From Bacteroidales bacterium UBA1410 (GTDB taxonomy: Bacteria; Bacteroidota; Bacteroidia; Bacteroidales; Dysgonomonadaceae), in NCBI GenBank assembly GCA_002305015.1, contig DBPW01000033.1, positions 164,239 to 228,238 on the forward strand: a DNA stretch of 64,000 nucleotides, read 5' to 3'. Positions within the stretch are counted from its first letter, which is position 1. Each line of letters begins with the position of its first letter. The notes beneath the pieces are model-generated. The model made no database searches, was not told the origin of the DNA, and worked only from the letters and a program-made list of their open reading frames with translations. This document shows, piece by piece, positions 17,841 through 27,354 of this stretch. A program made the position numbers and the translations under genes.

Positions 17841-18062
17841 CTATAATTTTATTGATCGGGTCGTCGCGCTAATTTCACATTTGTCTTGATACGGGTTAGT
17901 GTATTCCTTACCACCATCTACTTCCAGCTTAGGTTCATCATAAATGACGTACCATGTTCCCTACAATTGAGCAATGTCAATCTCTTCTGATTTATCACAA
18001 GAGGTGAAAATAAACGCCGGAAAAAGCAATAAAAAAGGTAGGTATAAATGATTCTGCGCCAT
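17841..18062 (-). pseudogene. Decayed lipocalin-like lipoprotein gene with internal stop
   Basis: Reading the minus strand from the ATG at 18062-18060 gives a clear lipoprotein signal peptide with lipobox FTSC (Cys22), then DKSEEIDIAQL. An in-frame TAG stop follows at codon 34 (17963-17961), after which the frame continues GTWYVIYDEPKLEVDGGKEY to a second stop at 17841. The LxGTWYV segment after an acidic linker is typical of small lipocalin-like Bacteroidota lipoproteins, and those are normally more than 100 residues long. So the gene has both a premature stop and a lost 3' end. It sits just downstream of the GH43 gene, at the tail of the carbohydrate locus. A sequencing error could explain the first stop but not the short 3' end. 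Confidence 0.6.
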
Positions 18063-18128
18063 AAAATGAGGTTTTAAATTAATTGCTCAAATAAAATTAT
18101 TGTCTATAACAAGATGCGGTTATTGCAG

Positions 18129-18180
18129 AAATAAATGAGGTGATCGTAGATAATAACAATAATAGCTGATTCATTTATTT
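18129..18180 (-). terminator. Inverted repeat at the 3' end of the GH43 gene
   Basis: AAATAAATGA (18129-18138) and TCATTTATTT (18171-18180) are perfect 10-bp arms around a 32-nt loop, overlapping the GH43 stop codon. The long loop and AT-only tail make it a weak terminator candidate. Confidence 0.3.
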
Positions 18181-19911
18181 TACATGAAGGGGTGTGTTTC
18201 CTTCCGAAATTCCATTTTCGTTAAACGCTTCGATCGTGAAATAGTATTGTTGATCTTTTGTAAGCGAGCGCATCATCAATTCGTTGTCATCGTAAACCAA
18301 CCAAGAATTGTACAATTTATCGGGTGCGATTCCCCATCGAATAGTATACCCTTGCACATTTTCCTGAGCCTTCCACGTTAAAAGAGCATCACGTCGATCG
18401 ACTTTTCTTTCGACTTTGAATCCACTTACTTTATGCGGTTTTTCGCCATCGCCTGTTCCAAAAATGCGGATATCGGAAATCGCCAGATGGGGTGTCGGTG
18501 CCTCAATGTGTTTGTAACGAACATAACGCACCCGTTGCGGAATGGCAAGTTCCTCATAATCGTTCGGGGCGTCCCGATAGCTATTGCTTTTGTCGATCAA
18601 GGTCTGCCATGTTTTACCGTCAAGCGAACCTTCAACCGTATATCGATGTCGCAATCCGTCGATACGCCCATAAAGATCCGATTGGTAATCGAAATAATTG
18701 ATCTGAATGCTTCTTACCATACAGGGATTTAACAAATCGATTTCCACCCACTGCCTATTGTCGTTGCTTTTGGCAAGCCAAAAGGTTTTTGCGTTTTCGT
18801 CTGTCAATTTTTGCGCCGTGTGATCTTCCACAAAAGAAGAGACTTTTACCGGTTTTTTAAATGACAGCAGCATCCATCCGGCAAATTCACCTTTTTTCCC
18901 GGGTTCCGACGGAGCAAAACGTGGATAGTCGCCATACGAGGTGTCTGCCCACATCAGTCCGTCGTCATCAAAAAAGAGCGGGAACATGCAAAGACGTCTT
19001 TCCCAGTTGACATTGTAAGATAAAGCCATCGAAGCAAAATGCCAATAGGTGTTTTGCGGCCCAAGCACCGTACTCCCATGTCCTGCTCCATTCATAAAAC
19101 CTCCCGGTTTAAAACTAATCGGATTATGAGGTGCATACATATAAGGTCCCATCGGATGATCGGCCACGTATACACCATCGGCATAGATATTGAACTCCGT
19201 TCCCGGTGCCGCATATTGCATATAATATTTACCGTCGTGTTTGGTGAGCCAAGGACCTTCGATATGGCCCGGTATGGTATCGCTGTTATTTTCTCCGAAA
19301 CGTTCCCAACCATGCAGTTCCCTATTCTTATTGAACAAAGAATCCGGATTACCAACGGGCAAAAAACGATGATTTTTGTTCAATCGCATTCCTCGAATAG
19401 GATAAAGATTGGACGATCCCCAAAACATGTAAGCAGAACCATCGTCGTCGATAAACAAATCGGGATCCTGCAAATTATGCAGAATGGCAGGAACCGCTTT
19501 CCAATCGCCTTTTTTTGGATTGTCGGTATAAAGAATACTCATCGATCCCGAAGGATCTCCGGTTACGTATAGCACCGAATCGTTGTAATTGTGAGCCGCC
19601 GGAGCATTGCTCCCCTGAAAATACCATTTCTCGGGTTTGATAAAATTCCAATTTGTTAAATCATACGAATGCCAGTATCCCATCGATCGGGTTACAAACA
19701 TGTAATACTCGCCTCGAAATTCCACCACTGCCGGATCGGCTCCCGATCGGTATGAAATATCCCGATCGGAATTGTAGATCATGTAGGTATAATCCACATC
19801 GAGCGGATTGCAATAGGTCGTCGATCGGGTTTGTTGTCCCCAAAGTCCGATATCGAGAATTCCGAGGATGGTCGCAATGGCTAATGCAGAAGCCGTTTTA
19901 TTTTTCTTCAT
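18175..19911 (-). CDS. GH43-family glycoside hydrolase with discoidin-type and Fn3 domains
   Basis: The 578-residue secreted protein has an N-terminal signal segment (to about residue 26). The five-bladed GH43 catalytic domain spans about 30-340: general base Asp59 in SGADPAVV, pKa-modulating Asp149 in LQDPDLFIDDDG and acid Glu218 in HIEGPWL are all present. Residues about 350-485 form an F5/8 type C (discoidin, CBM32-like) sugar-binding domain (WVEIDLLNP, VRYVRYKHIE), and 490-578 a fibronectin-III domain. GH43 enzymes are mainly alpha-L-arabinofuranosidases or beta-xylosidases, with some galactanases. Its presence with GH144 and GH3 enzymes is unexpected, so the substrate may carry side chains. 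The start lies 6 bp after the GH3 stop, so it belongs to the same transcript. Confidence 0.9.
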   Translation of the reverse strand: MKKNKTASALAIATILGILDIGLWGQQTRSTTYCNPLDVDYTYMIYNSDRDISYRSGADPAVVEFRGEYYMFVTRSMGYWHSYDLTNWNFIKPEKWYFQGSNAPAAHNYNDSVLYVTGDPSGSMSILYTDNPKKGDWKAVPAILHNLQDPDLFIDDDGSAYMFWGSSNLYPIRGMRLNKNHRFLPVGNPDSLFNKNRELHGWERFGENNSDTIPGHIEGPWLTKHDGKYYMQYAAPGTEFNIYADGVYVADHPMGPYMYAPHNPISFKPGGFMNGAGHGSTVLGPQNTYWHFASMALSYNVNWERRLCMFPLFFDDDGLMWADTSYGDYPRFAPSEPGKKGEFAGWMLLSFKKPVKVSSFVEDHTAQKLTDENAKTFWLAKSNDNRQWVEIDLLNPCMVRSIQINYFDYQSDLYGRIDGLRHRYTVEGSLDGKTWQTLIDKSNSYRDAPNDYEELAIPQRVRYVRYKHIEAPTPHLAISDIRIFGTGDGEKPHKVSGFKVERKVDRRDALLTWKAQENVQGYTIRWGIAPDKLYNSWLVYDDNELMMRSLTKDQQYYFTIEAFNENGISEGNTPLHVK

Positions 19912-19917
19912 TTTAGA

Positions 19918-22212
19918 TTATTCGATAACGGAAAATGTCAATTCGTTTGAATTATCTTCAGCATGTTGAGCAACCCAGACCTTGAATTCGCCGGGCTCCG
20001 TCTTTTTCTTCATATCGATACCATAAAAAGCCAAATCATCAGATGAAAGTTCAAATGCTATCTGTTTGTTTTCTCCGGCTTTCAATGCCACTTTCTGAAA
20101 TCCTTTCAATTCCTTCACCGGTCGCGTAACGCTTCCTACCAGATCGCGTACATAGAGCTGCACTACCATTTCGCCATCCATCGAACCGGTATTTTCGACA
20201 GTTGCCGAAACCGTGATTTTGTCGTTTTTCGACTTCATGGTCGATTTATCCATCTTAACATCGCTAATGGTATACGTCGTGTAACTCAATCCATAACCGA
20301 AAGGATAAAGCGGAGTGGTTGCCACATCCAGATAGCGCGATTTGTAATCCACATCGGGATTAGCCGGATCGACCGGGCGACCGGTATTTTTGTGATTATA
20401 GTAAATGGGAATTTGTCCGACATTGCGCGGGAAAGACATGACCAGACGTCCCGACGGATTGTATTCACCGGCGATGACGTCGGCAATTCCGTTACCACCT
20501 TCTCTTCCTGGAAACCAGGCTTGGAGGATAGCTTCGAATTGTGAGTCTTCCCACGACAAATCGAGCGGACGTCCGCTCAATACAATCAGAGCAATGGGCT
20601 TACCCGTTTCTTTTAATGCTTTCAAGAGTTGACGTTGCGCTTCGGGCAGCCGGATGTCGGTGCGACAAGCTGCTTCGCCCGACCAGTTGAAATCTTCGCC
20701 TACAGCCACCAGCACAACATCGGAATTGCGCGCAACAGAAACGGCTTGTGCAATGCTCGTGGAATTCGATTCGGTAATGGTGCACCCTTTCGCATAATTT
20801 AATTTCACGTTTGTGCCTTTGTATGCTTCCGTAAGTCCTTTGAGAATCGAAACGCTTTTATTGCGGTCGCCCGAGCCTGCCCATTCGCCATTCAGATTGA
20901 TAGAATCGTTCATAAGGGGTCCGATGAGTGCAATGCGCACAGTGCAATCTTTTTTTATCGGAAGAAAATGGTTGTCGTTTTTGAGCAGAACGACCGATGC
21001 CGCCGCAGCCTTTCGTGCCGTTACGATAAATTCCGGTTTTTCGATGTTTTCTTTAGCCCGATTTTTATCGAGATACCGATAAGGATCATCAAAAAGGCCT
21101 AACAGAAATTTCATTTCAAGGATACGGCGTGCCGCATTGTCGATGGTTTTTTCCGCTACTTTGCCTTCCTTTACCAGTTGCGACAGGTATTTAATGTAGG
21201 TAGCACCGGTCATATCCATATCGACACCCGCATTTACAGCCAATTCGGCGGCCTGTTTTTCGTCCTTGGCCACACCGTGGGGAACCAACTCGTTGATGCC
21301 CGTATAATCGCTCACCACGAAACCTGTAAATCCCCATTCCTTGCGAAGAATATCGGTCAGTAACCATCGGTTTGCCGTTGCGGGAACACCGTTTACCTCA
21401 TTGAAAGAAGCCATAACCGTACCCGCACCTGCCCCTATTGCAGCCCGATAAGGTTCCAGATACACATTACGAAGAGTATGTTCCGATAATTCGGCCGGAT
21501 TATAATCCCTTCCCGCTTCGGAAGCCCCATAGGCAGCAAAATGTTTGACACAAGCCAAAAACGTTGTGACATCCGACAAGGATTTCCATCCGTCGTCTCC
21601 TTGAAATCCTTTTACGCGGGCTTCGGCAATCCGACTTCCCAAATAGGGGTCCTCTCCGGCTCCCTCCATCACGCGCCCCCAACGGGGATCACGGGTAATG
21701 TCGACCATAGGAGCAAAAGTCCAGTTTATTCCGTCTGAAGCAGCTTCAATAGCAGCAATGCGGGCTGTTTGTTTCATGAGGTTTAAATCCCAAGAACAAG
21801 CTTCAGCCAATGGGATGGGAAAGATGGTTTTGTAACCATGAATCACATCCAGCCCAAAAAGAATGGGGATTCCCAGCCGTGTAGAATCAACCGCTATCTG
21901 CTGCATCCTTTTGATCCCTTCAACCGATGTGGCGTTAAAAACGCTTCCAATTAATCCCTCATAGAGATAGGGTTTGAAATCGTCTGACATGACCGGCCCC
22001 GTAATCGACCAATTTGCCGAAAATTGAGTCATTTGACCGATTTTTTCTTCCAATGTCATGAGCTTGAGAACCGAATCGACACGCTGTTCGATGCGTTTAT
22101 CGCCACTGAAACTTTTCCAATTTATCGGCACTGAATCTTTACTGTTTTGATTACATCCGGATAAAAAGAAAAGACCGATAAGCGACAAAAAAACAAGGGT
22201 AATTTTTTTCAT
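19918..22212 (-). CDS. bglX: GH3-family beta-glucosidase lipoprotein (BglX-like)
   Basis: The 764-residue lipoprotein (lipobox LSGC, Cys20) has the full three-part BglX layout. The TIM barrel carries KHFAAYG and the nucleophile Asp302 in GFVVSDYTG, followed by the alpha/beta sandwich (VVLLKNDNHFLPI, AVGEDFNWSGE) and the C-terminal Fn3-like domain. It should remove glucose from the non-reducing end of beta-gluco-oligosaccharides in the periplasm. In Bacteroides thetaiotaomicron a GH3 enzyme encoded next to a GH144 enzyme (BT_3567 beside BT_3566) is reported to act on beta-1,2-glucooligosaccharides; the arrangement here is similar. It is cotranscribed: the start lies 19 bp after the GH144 stop, and the stop lies 6 bp before the GH43 gene. 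Confidence 0.94.
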   Translation of the reverse strand: MKKITLVFLSLIGLFFLSGCNQNSKDSVPINWKSFSGDKRIEQRVDSVLKLMTLEEKIGQMTQFSANWSITGPVMSDDFKPYLYEGLIGSVFNATSVEGIKRMQQIAVDSTRLGIPILFGLDVIHGYKTIFPIPLAEACSWDLNLMKQTARIAAIEAASDGINWTFAPMVDITRDPRWGRVMEGAGEDPYLGSRIAEARVKGFQGDDGWKSLSDVTTFLACVKHFAAYGASEAGRDYNPAELSEHTLRNVYLEPYRAAIGAGAGTVMASFNEVNGVPATANRWLLTDILRKEWGFTGFVVSDYTGINELVPHGVAKDEKQAAELAVNAGVDMDMTGATYIKYLSQLVKEGKVAEKTIDNAARRILEMKFLLGLFDDPYRYLDKNRAKENIEKPEFIVTARKAAAASVVLLKNDNHFLPIKKDCTVRIALIGPLMNDSINLNGEWAGSGDRNKSVSILKGLTEAYKGTNVKLNYAKGCTITESNSTSIAQAVSVARNSDVVLVAVGEDFNWSGEAACRTDIRLPEAQRQLLKALKETGKPIALIVLSGRPLDLSWEDSQFEAILQAWFPGREGGNGIADVIAGEYNPSGRLVMSFPRNVGQIPIYYNHKNTGRPVDPANPDVDYKSRYLDVATTPLYPFGYGLSYTTYTISDVKMDKSTMKSKNDKITVSATVENTGSMDGEMVVQLYVRDLVGSVTRPVKELKGFQKVALKAGENKQIAFELSSDDLAFYGIDMKKKTEPGEFKVWVAQHAEDNSNELTFSVIE

Positions 22213-22231
22213 TTTTCGAATTTTATAGAAG

Positions 22232-23614
22232 TTACGATGGATTTGAAGTGAAACCGAGTTTTTTTAACCCCTCCTGAATTTCGGGAGCTTGCATGAACAG
22301 TTTCCAAAGTAGTCCCGTGCGGTAATTTTCAATCATTGGGGCAATGGTTAGTTGATCTATGGCAAGATAACGCTGCGGATACCAGTTGTAATGAATGCTG
22401 AAAGCATCATAAAAGCCGTACTTCCCCCAGATGCGGTCACCGAGTTCGTTGTAGAAATGACGGAGTGCTCTCATCGACTCCTCCGGTGTGTAAGGAAAAC
22501 TCGACAAAGCCGCTGTTGGAGCAATCACTCCCTTATCGTTTTTCATTGGCATGTGAGCCGAGTATCCGTCCATCGAATAACTCGCCGTTAATCCCCAGCA
22601 AGAATCGCCGTAACCTTTATATCCTTTCGGATTCTGAACACAGTAGGTATAGTTGATCATTGCTTGATTGCGGTTCACTTCCCAATAATCGGCATATTTA
22701 TCGGATAGACCTTTCGGATTTAATCCGATATAGGAATAATGCGCCCAAAACAACGGACCCCCGTATTCTTCGGCTCCATTGTGTTTGAGTATGAGAGGAT
22801 AGCCATAAGCTACCGCATTGCTTTTTATTTCTCCTCCGCGAGCCCATCCATTATGATAAGCCGAAGCGGGGATGGGATGCGTAGGGGAAGAGGCAGCCAA
22901 AATGTAGGTTATCAGACATTCGTTATATCCACGAATCGGGAAATTCATTTCCCATTGATATTCCGGACTCCAATGCCAGTACAAAACATCTTGACCGTTG
23001 AGATACCAATCCCATTCAATTTGACGCCAGAGAGCATCTATTTTTTGTGCAAGCCGCTTTTCTTCTTCATTTCCGTTTTTAAAATATTCGCGTGCACAAA
23101 GCAATCCTTCAGCCAGAAAAGCCGTTTCCACCAAATCGCCCCCGTTATCTTTTGTCCCAAAAGGTTTTACTTTTCCCGTAGGACCATATATCCAGTGAGG
23201 CCATGCACCGTGAAAGCGGTCTGCTTTTTCCAGGTAATCGGCTATTTGTTGCAACCGTGCAACGACCTCTTTACGAGAAATAAAACCACGCTCAACACCT
23301 ACAATCAGCCCGGCAATGCCAAATCCGCTCCCACCTATGGTAACCACATCGGAATCGTTCTCCGGATAAATGCCGTCCATATGAATGCGTTCACATGCCA
23401 AACCGGAAGTTTTTTCTGCCCCATCCCACATGTAGTTGAGATGGGTTTGCTGGATGAAATCCAAAAACTTATCGTCAGAAGCGAAATCGGAAGGTCGTTC
23501 AACTTCATTTGAAGAAACGTTTTCTTTTGCCGTTTTTTCGTTGCATGAACCGAAAAAAAATCCGGGAAAAAGTAATAAAACAAGAATAAAATTGAAAAGA
23601 AATTCCTTATGCAT
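22232..23614 (-). CDS. GH144 / glycoamylase-like family lipoprotein, predicted beta-1,2-glucanase
   Basis: The 460-residue lipoprotein (signal peptide ending FFGSC, Cys24) is an (alpha/alpha)6-barrel member of the glycoamylase-like family (DUF-Glycoamylase), now GH144. Landmarks are LNYMWDGAEKTSGLACER, TIGGSGFGIAGLIVGVERGF, KDNGGDLVETAFLAEGLL, WYLNGQDVLYWHWSPE, YNECLITYILAASSPTHPI, WGLTASYSMDGYSAH and FYDAFSIHYNWYPQRYLAIDQ. Characterised GH144 enzymes are endo-beta-1,2-glucanases or sophorose-releasing enzymes. It pairs with a second, longer GH144-like protein just upstream (11-bp gap) and with a GH3 enzyme downstream. The name glucoamylase in older annotation is misleading, because GH15 motifs are absent. 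Confidence 0.88.
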   Translation of the reverse strand: MHKEFLFNFILVLLLFPGFFFGSCNEKTAKENVSSNEVERPSDFASDDKFLDFIQQTHLNYMWDGAEKTSGLACERIHMDGIYPENDSDVVTIGGSGFGIAGLIVGVERGFISRKEVVARLQQIADYLEKADRFHGAWPHWIYGPTGKVKPFGTKDNGGDLVETAFLAEGLLCAREYFKNGNEEEKRLAQKIDALWRQIEWDWYLNGQDVLYWHWSPEYQWEMNFPIRGYNECLITYILAASSPTHPIPASAYHNGWARGGEIKSNAVAYGYPLILKHNGAEEYGGPLFWAHYSYIGLNPKGLSDKYADYWEVNRNQAMINYTYCVQNPKGYKGYGDSCWGLTASYSMDGYSAHMPMKNDKGVIAPTAALSSFPYTPEESMRALRHFYNELGDRIWGKYGFYDAFSIHYNWYPQRYLAIDQLTIAPMIENYRTGLLWKLFMQAPEIQEGLKKLGFTSNPS

Positions 23615-23625
23615 TTATATTGTTG

Positions 23626-25803
23626 TTAATAGTTGATATTATCAATTTTGCTCAATCCTCTCTTTACATCGGGATGACTCATGAATAAATCCCAAATAAA
23701 ATGGGTCCGATAATTCTCAATCATGACAGTAATGGGAGCCTGATTTAATCCCATGAAAATTGGTGAACACCAATTTTCGGTTAAATTAAAAGCATCTCTG
23801 AAACCGTATTCACCCCATAAAAAACAGCCATAATTATCGTAATAGTTTCTCAACGCCAGCATCGATTGTTTTGGGGTATATGGGAAAGAAGCCAATGCCC
23901 CTGTGGGAGCAATTGTGCCGTTATCCCTCGAAATGACCGGCTCATTAGCCTGATATCCCCATGCGAAATCGCTTGCCGTTATTCCCCAACAATTTTCACC
24001 ATAACCTATGTATTTACCCGGATTCTCGACACAATATCGATAATTAATTTCAGCAATGGTTTTGTTATTCAAAAAATAGTTGGTGTATTTATCGCTAAAA
24101 GCGTGGGGATTCAATCCCATATAAGAATAATGAATAAAAAACAGTGGACCTCCGTTGGATACACCCACTTTCAAAGGCAATCCATAATAGGTTTTCCCAT
24201 TGACATACATGGAGCCATCTTCTGTGCCTCCCCAATTCTTCCGATATTCTTGAGCTCTTTTGCTCTGACTTGCCCAGCCGGTATAATACATTTCAGGATC
24301 AATAGGGTGAGTGGGTGACAGGATAGCCAGCAAATAGACAATCATTGTTTCGTTCCAACCAATGAGGGGGTGATTGATAATCCAACCCTGATCAGGCGAC
24401 CAGTGCCAGTAAAGAAACGGACTGTCTTCGGTCTGTTTGTACCAATCCCATTCGATATTTCTCCAAAACGTATCGATTCGTTCCCGTATAGTTTTTTCTT
24501 CATACGAATTTCTATTAAAAAACTGATGAGCAGCCAATAATCCCTGCGTGAGAAAAGCCGTTTCTACAAGATCTCCACCGTTATCTTTTGGTCCAAAAAA
24601 AGGAATGGTTTTGCCTGTTTTTCCACTCATGAAATGAGACACAGCACCATGGTACTTATCCGCTCTTTGCAAGAAAGAAGTAATGGTAAGGAATCTTTTA
24701 ATACCTTCTTCTCTGGAGATAAAACCTCGTTCGATGGCAACCAAAACAGCCATTATCCCAAAACCCGAAGCACCGGTCGCAATCATATCCGTTCTTCCGG
24801 GAATATTTTCTCTTGCCATTCCACTGTTTGGCTCGGAACCATCCCAATAATAACGGAAATGGGCTTCCTCAATCATGTCCAAAAAAGCATCATCACTCAT
24901 TCTTCTTGTCTCGGCAGATAAAACCAGAGACAAGGGTGTTTCTTTCAATGCATAATCAACAGCCGAGATCCGATAAAAGGCTTTTTTGTTAGTTTCACCC
25001 ATAAAATCGGTATATCGGGTTAGTTGGGGACGTTGAATCCCCAGGGGAAAGAAATTATGTCCGTCAAAAGAACGATAAATGCGGAAGTATTTTATGGCCT
25101 CGTTATATTCCTCTTCCCACCAGATATCTATATGTTTCTCAAATGCTTTGATCCCTTTCAGCTCAGGTATTTTTAAAGGAGGGGAAAAAACACTCATTTC
25201 CGGTAAAAATTCAATATCGTCAATATATAACGTATGAGTGAGATTGTCGGATTGGTTCTGTCGAAAAACAACCGCTGCAAAATCTTTAACATACTCATTA
25301 TCTATATCGCCGCATCCAAAATCTTTCAACGGAATGGAAAGGGTAATCCATTTTCCTGAATTCGCTTGCGGTATATAATTTTCCAACGAAACAAAATTAG
25401 TCAAGGACTTGTCTTTATAACGAAGAGCTACTTTTGGCATCACCGATGAAGAAATGCTATCAACAGCTTTCAACTGAAAACACAACAGAGCCGGTTTTTT
25501 GAAAAAATCATACCCCCTCACAGGACGATATTGTACCTCGGCACTCCACACACCGTGAGCTGCCGACACATATTGAAATTCGAGCGAATTGCCCGGCGAA
25601 TAAAATTCGTTTTTGTTTACCAGAAGCTTACCCTGTGCATTTTTTATCCATGAAGGGGATTGATAATCAGCTTGAGAGTAATAATAACGTCCTTCCATAG
25701 GACTATTATCGAAAAAAATATAGTCGTACGGTTGTTCCAATGCATTTGAGAAAACAGGGAAAAACAATAAACTCGATAGCAGTATACAATAAAAAAATCG
25801 CAT
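23626..25803 (-). CDS. Multidomain GH144-like secreted protein with N-terminal beta-sandwich and Fn3 domains
   Basis: The 725-residue protein has a signal peptide (cut after about residue 21) and no lipobox. Residues about 25-205 form a jelly-roll-like, probably carbohydrate-binding domain (SLEFQYVSAAHGVWSAEV, LYIDDIEFLPEM). Residues 215-300 are Fn3-like (IKYFRIYRSFDGHNFFPLG). Residues 303-725 repeat the GH144 barrel with all main landmarks: FRYYWDGSEPNSGMARENI, ATGASGFGIMAVLVAIERGF, GPKDNGGDLVETAF, WDWYKQ...LYWHWSPDQGW and WGITASDFAWGYQ. It differs from the adjacent 460-residue paralogue, so the pair may split endo- and exo-action. It lies after a terminator hairpin behind susD. Function by family inference only. 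Confidence 0.85.
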   Translation of the reverse strand: MRFFYCILLSSLLFFPVFSNALEQPYDYIFFDNSPMEGRYYYSQADYQSPSWIKNAQGKLLVNKNEFYSPGNSLEFQYVSAAHGVWSAEVQYRPVRGYDFFKKPALLCFQLKAVDSISSSVMPKVALRYKDKSLTNFVSLENYIPQANSGKWITLSIPLKDFGCGDIDNEYVKDFAAVVFRQNQSDNLTHTLYIDDIEFLPEMSVFSPPLKIPELKGIKAFEKHIDIWWEEEYNEAIKYFRIYRSFDGHNFFPLGIQRPQLTRYTDFMGETNKKAFYRISAVDYALKETPLSLVLSAETRRMSDDAFLDMIEEAHFRYYWDGSEPNSGMARENIPGRTDMIATGASGFGIMAVLVAIERGFISREEGIKRFLTITSFLQRADKYHGAVSHFMSGKTGKTIPFFGPKDNGGDLVETAFLTQGLLAAHQFFNRNSYEEKTIRERIDTFWRNIEWDWYKQTEDSPFLYWHWSPDQGWIINHPLIGWNETMIVYLLAILSPTHPIDPEMYYTGWASQSKRAQEYRKNWGGTEDGSMYVNGKTYYGLPLKVGVSNGGPLFFIHYSYMGLNPHAFSDKYTNYFLNNKTIAEINYRYCVENPGKYIGYGENCWGITASDFAWGYQANEPVISRDNGTIAPTGALASFPYTPKQSMLALRNYYDNYGCFLWGEYGFRDAFNLTENWCSPIFMGLNQAPITVMIENYRTHFIWDLFMSHPDVKRGLSKIDNINY

Positions 25804-25816
25804 AAAATTAAAAGAA

Positions 25817-25858
25817 ATAAAAAAAGAGAGCCTGCCTCTTTTTTGCAGGACTCTCTTT
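25817..25858 (-). terminator. Intrinsic terminator between susD and the glycosidase genes
   Basis: On the minus strand the arms 25858-25845 and 25835-25823 pair over 13 bp with one bulged base and an internal loop of 9 nt. They are followed by a T run (TTTTTTTATTTC). It lies in the 62-bp gap after the susD stop. Readthrough must occur if the enzymes have no promoter of their own, which I do not see. Confidence 0.75.
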
Positions 25859-25865
25859 CAACCCA

Positions 25866-27335
25866 TTATTTTAAATTCGGATTCAAATCAATCTGATTCT
25901 GCGGAATTGGATAATATTCGCTTTCCCCGACTTTGAATCCGGAGAGAACTTCGGGTGCTTTCCCGGTTCGAACGAGATCGAAGAATCGTTCACCCCATTC
26001 CATTGCAAACTCTGCACGACGTTCGTCTAAAATCTGATCCAGTGTTACATTAGCAATCGGGGACAATTTTGCTCTGGTACGCACCAAATTGAACGGTTCA
26101 TCTCCATTCTGTTGGGCACGAACTTTTGCTTCGGCATTCATCAAAAGCACATCTGCATAACGAAATACTCGAATATTGTTATTCATGCCATATTCATTCC
26201 TTCCGGGTGTCATTTGATTTGCCGGTGTATAAGCCTTGCCGTTATAACAATCGGGTTCCCCGGGATTTCCGGGAGGAATAGTATCGCCGGAAGGAGTTCG
26301 CCGACCGGCATAAAGAAATGTAGTCTTTGCACGAATAGAATCATTTCTTGCAGCCATAAACGAACGTATTTTCTGCGTTGGCACCATAAATCCCCATCCC
26401 TGTATCGGGCTGATGCCATTTCTTGGCCCTTGAAAAGCAAACCATGCATCGGAAGTTACCGCATCCCCACTTCCTGTACCGAAATCGGTAAATTGTAATT
26501 CATATAACGATTCATTTGACAATTTCCCCGGTATCTTGAACAGTTGATAAAAATCGGGATACAAACTAAATTTCTTGCTATCGATAATTTCTTGAGTTAC
26601 AGTCAGCACAGTCGTATAATCGCCATCCAAAAGTGCCACTTTTGCTTTCAGCATCAATGCCGTATACTTCGTAACCGCACCCGGTTTATTGGGAACTTCA
26701 TTTGGCCGAAGGGCAGGAAGATTGGCGATACAATAATCCATTTCATCTTGAATGAATTGACGGACTTCTTCAATCGAATTTTTATTAATAGCTAAAGCCT
26801 GATTGTCTGTCAAAATGGGTGCTGCGCCCCAATATTGGGTTATCCTGAAGAAAGCCATTGCCCGCAAGAAACGAACTTCAGCCGTATATTGATTGTATTT
26901 TTCCGTATCGGCATTGCTCGTAATGTTTTCCTTGTACCTATCCAACGATTCCAAAGCGGCATTTGCAGTAGTAACCACATTATAAAGCCCTTCCCACGTA
27001 GAATTTAAAGCCCAAAAACTTGTAAGCCTATCGTATTGAAACTGTTTGGCATAATTAAATTCTATCTGATCATTCGGTGCAGAACCTTTATCTACATCGT
27101 CCCCTCTTATAGCTATTAAACCATATGCGCCCCAAAAAGAAAACTTGTTGGCTGCAACCGCATATACACCAGAAACAGGCATATACATATTGTTCAGATT
27201 AGTATAATCTACTTCTTCTTGCGCAACCGTATTTTCCGGCAATTTGTCCAAAAAATCGGAACAGCTGCTAATCAGCATTGAAAGGGAAATTATCGCAACG
27301 ATGAATGCTCCTTTCATAGATATATTTTTTTTCAT
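25866..27335 (-). CDS. susD: SusD/RagB-family outer-membrane glycan-binding lipoprotein
   Basis: The product of about 489 residues starts at the ATG at 27335 (MKKNISMKGAFIV). A longer frame to 27416 would overlap susC and lacks a signal-like start. The lipobox LISSC gives lipidated Cys25, followed by the typical SDFLDKLPENTV. The body shows SusD helices and TPR-like segments (AEVRFLRAMAFFRITQYWGAAPILT, LNSTWEGLYNVVTTANAAL) and ends with RRAEFAMEWGERFFDLVRTGKA...YYPIPQNQIDLNPNLK, the family C-terminal signature. It caps the SusC channel on the cell surface and binds oligosaccharide. It lies 19 bp downstream of susC. The sugar specificity cannot be read; context suggests a beta-glucan. Confidence 0.95.
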   Translation of the reverse strand: MKKNISMKGAFIVAIISLSMLISSCSDFLDKLPENTVAQEEVDYTNLNNMYMPVSGVYAVAANKFSFWGAYGLIAIRGDDVDKGSAPNDQIEFNYAKQFQYDRLTSFWALNSTWEGLYNVVTTANAALESLDRYKENITSNADTEKYNQYTAEVRFLRAMAFFRITQYWGAAPILTDNQALAINKNSIEEVRQFIQDEMDYCIANLPALRPNEVPNKPGAVTKYTALMLKAKVALLDGDYTTVLTVTQEIIDSKKFSLYPDFYQLFKIPGKLSNESLYELQFTDFGTGSGDAVTSDAWFAFQGPRNGISPIQGWGFMVPTQKIRSFMAARNDSIRAKTTFLYAGRRTPSGDTIPPGNPGEPDCYNGKAYTPANQMTPGRNEYGMNNNIRVFRYADVLLMNAEAKVRAQQNGDEPFNLVRTRAKLSPIANVTLDQILDERRAEFAMEWGERFFDLVRTGKAPEVLSGFKVGESEYYPIPQNQIDLNPNLK

Positions 27336-27354
27336 TGTTATTCGGTTTTTTAAA

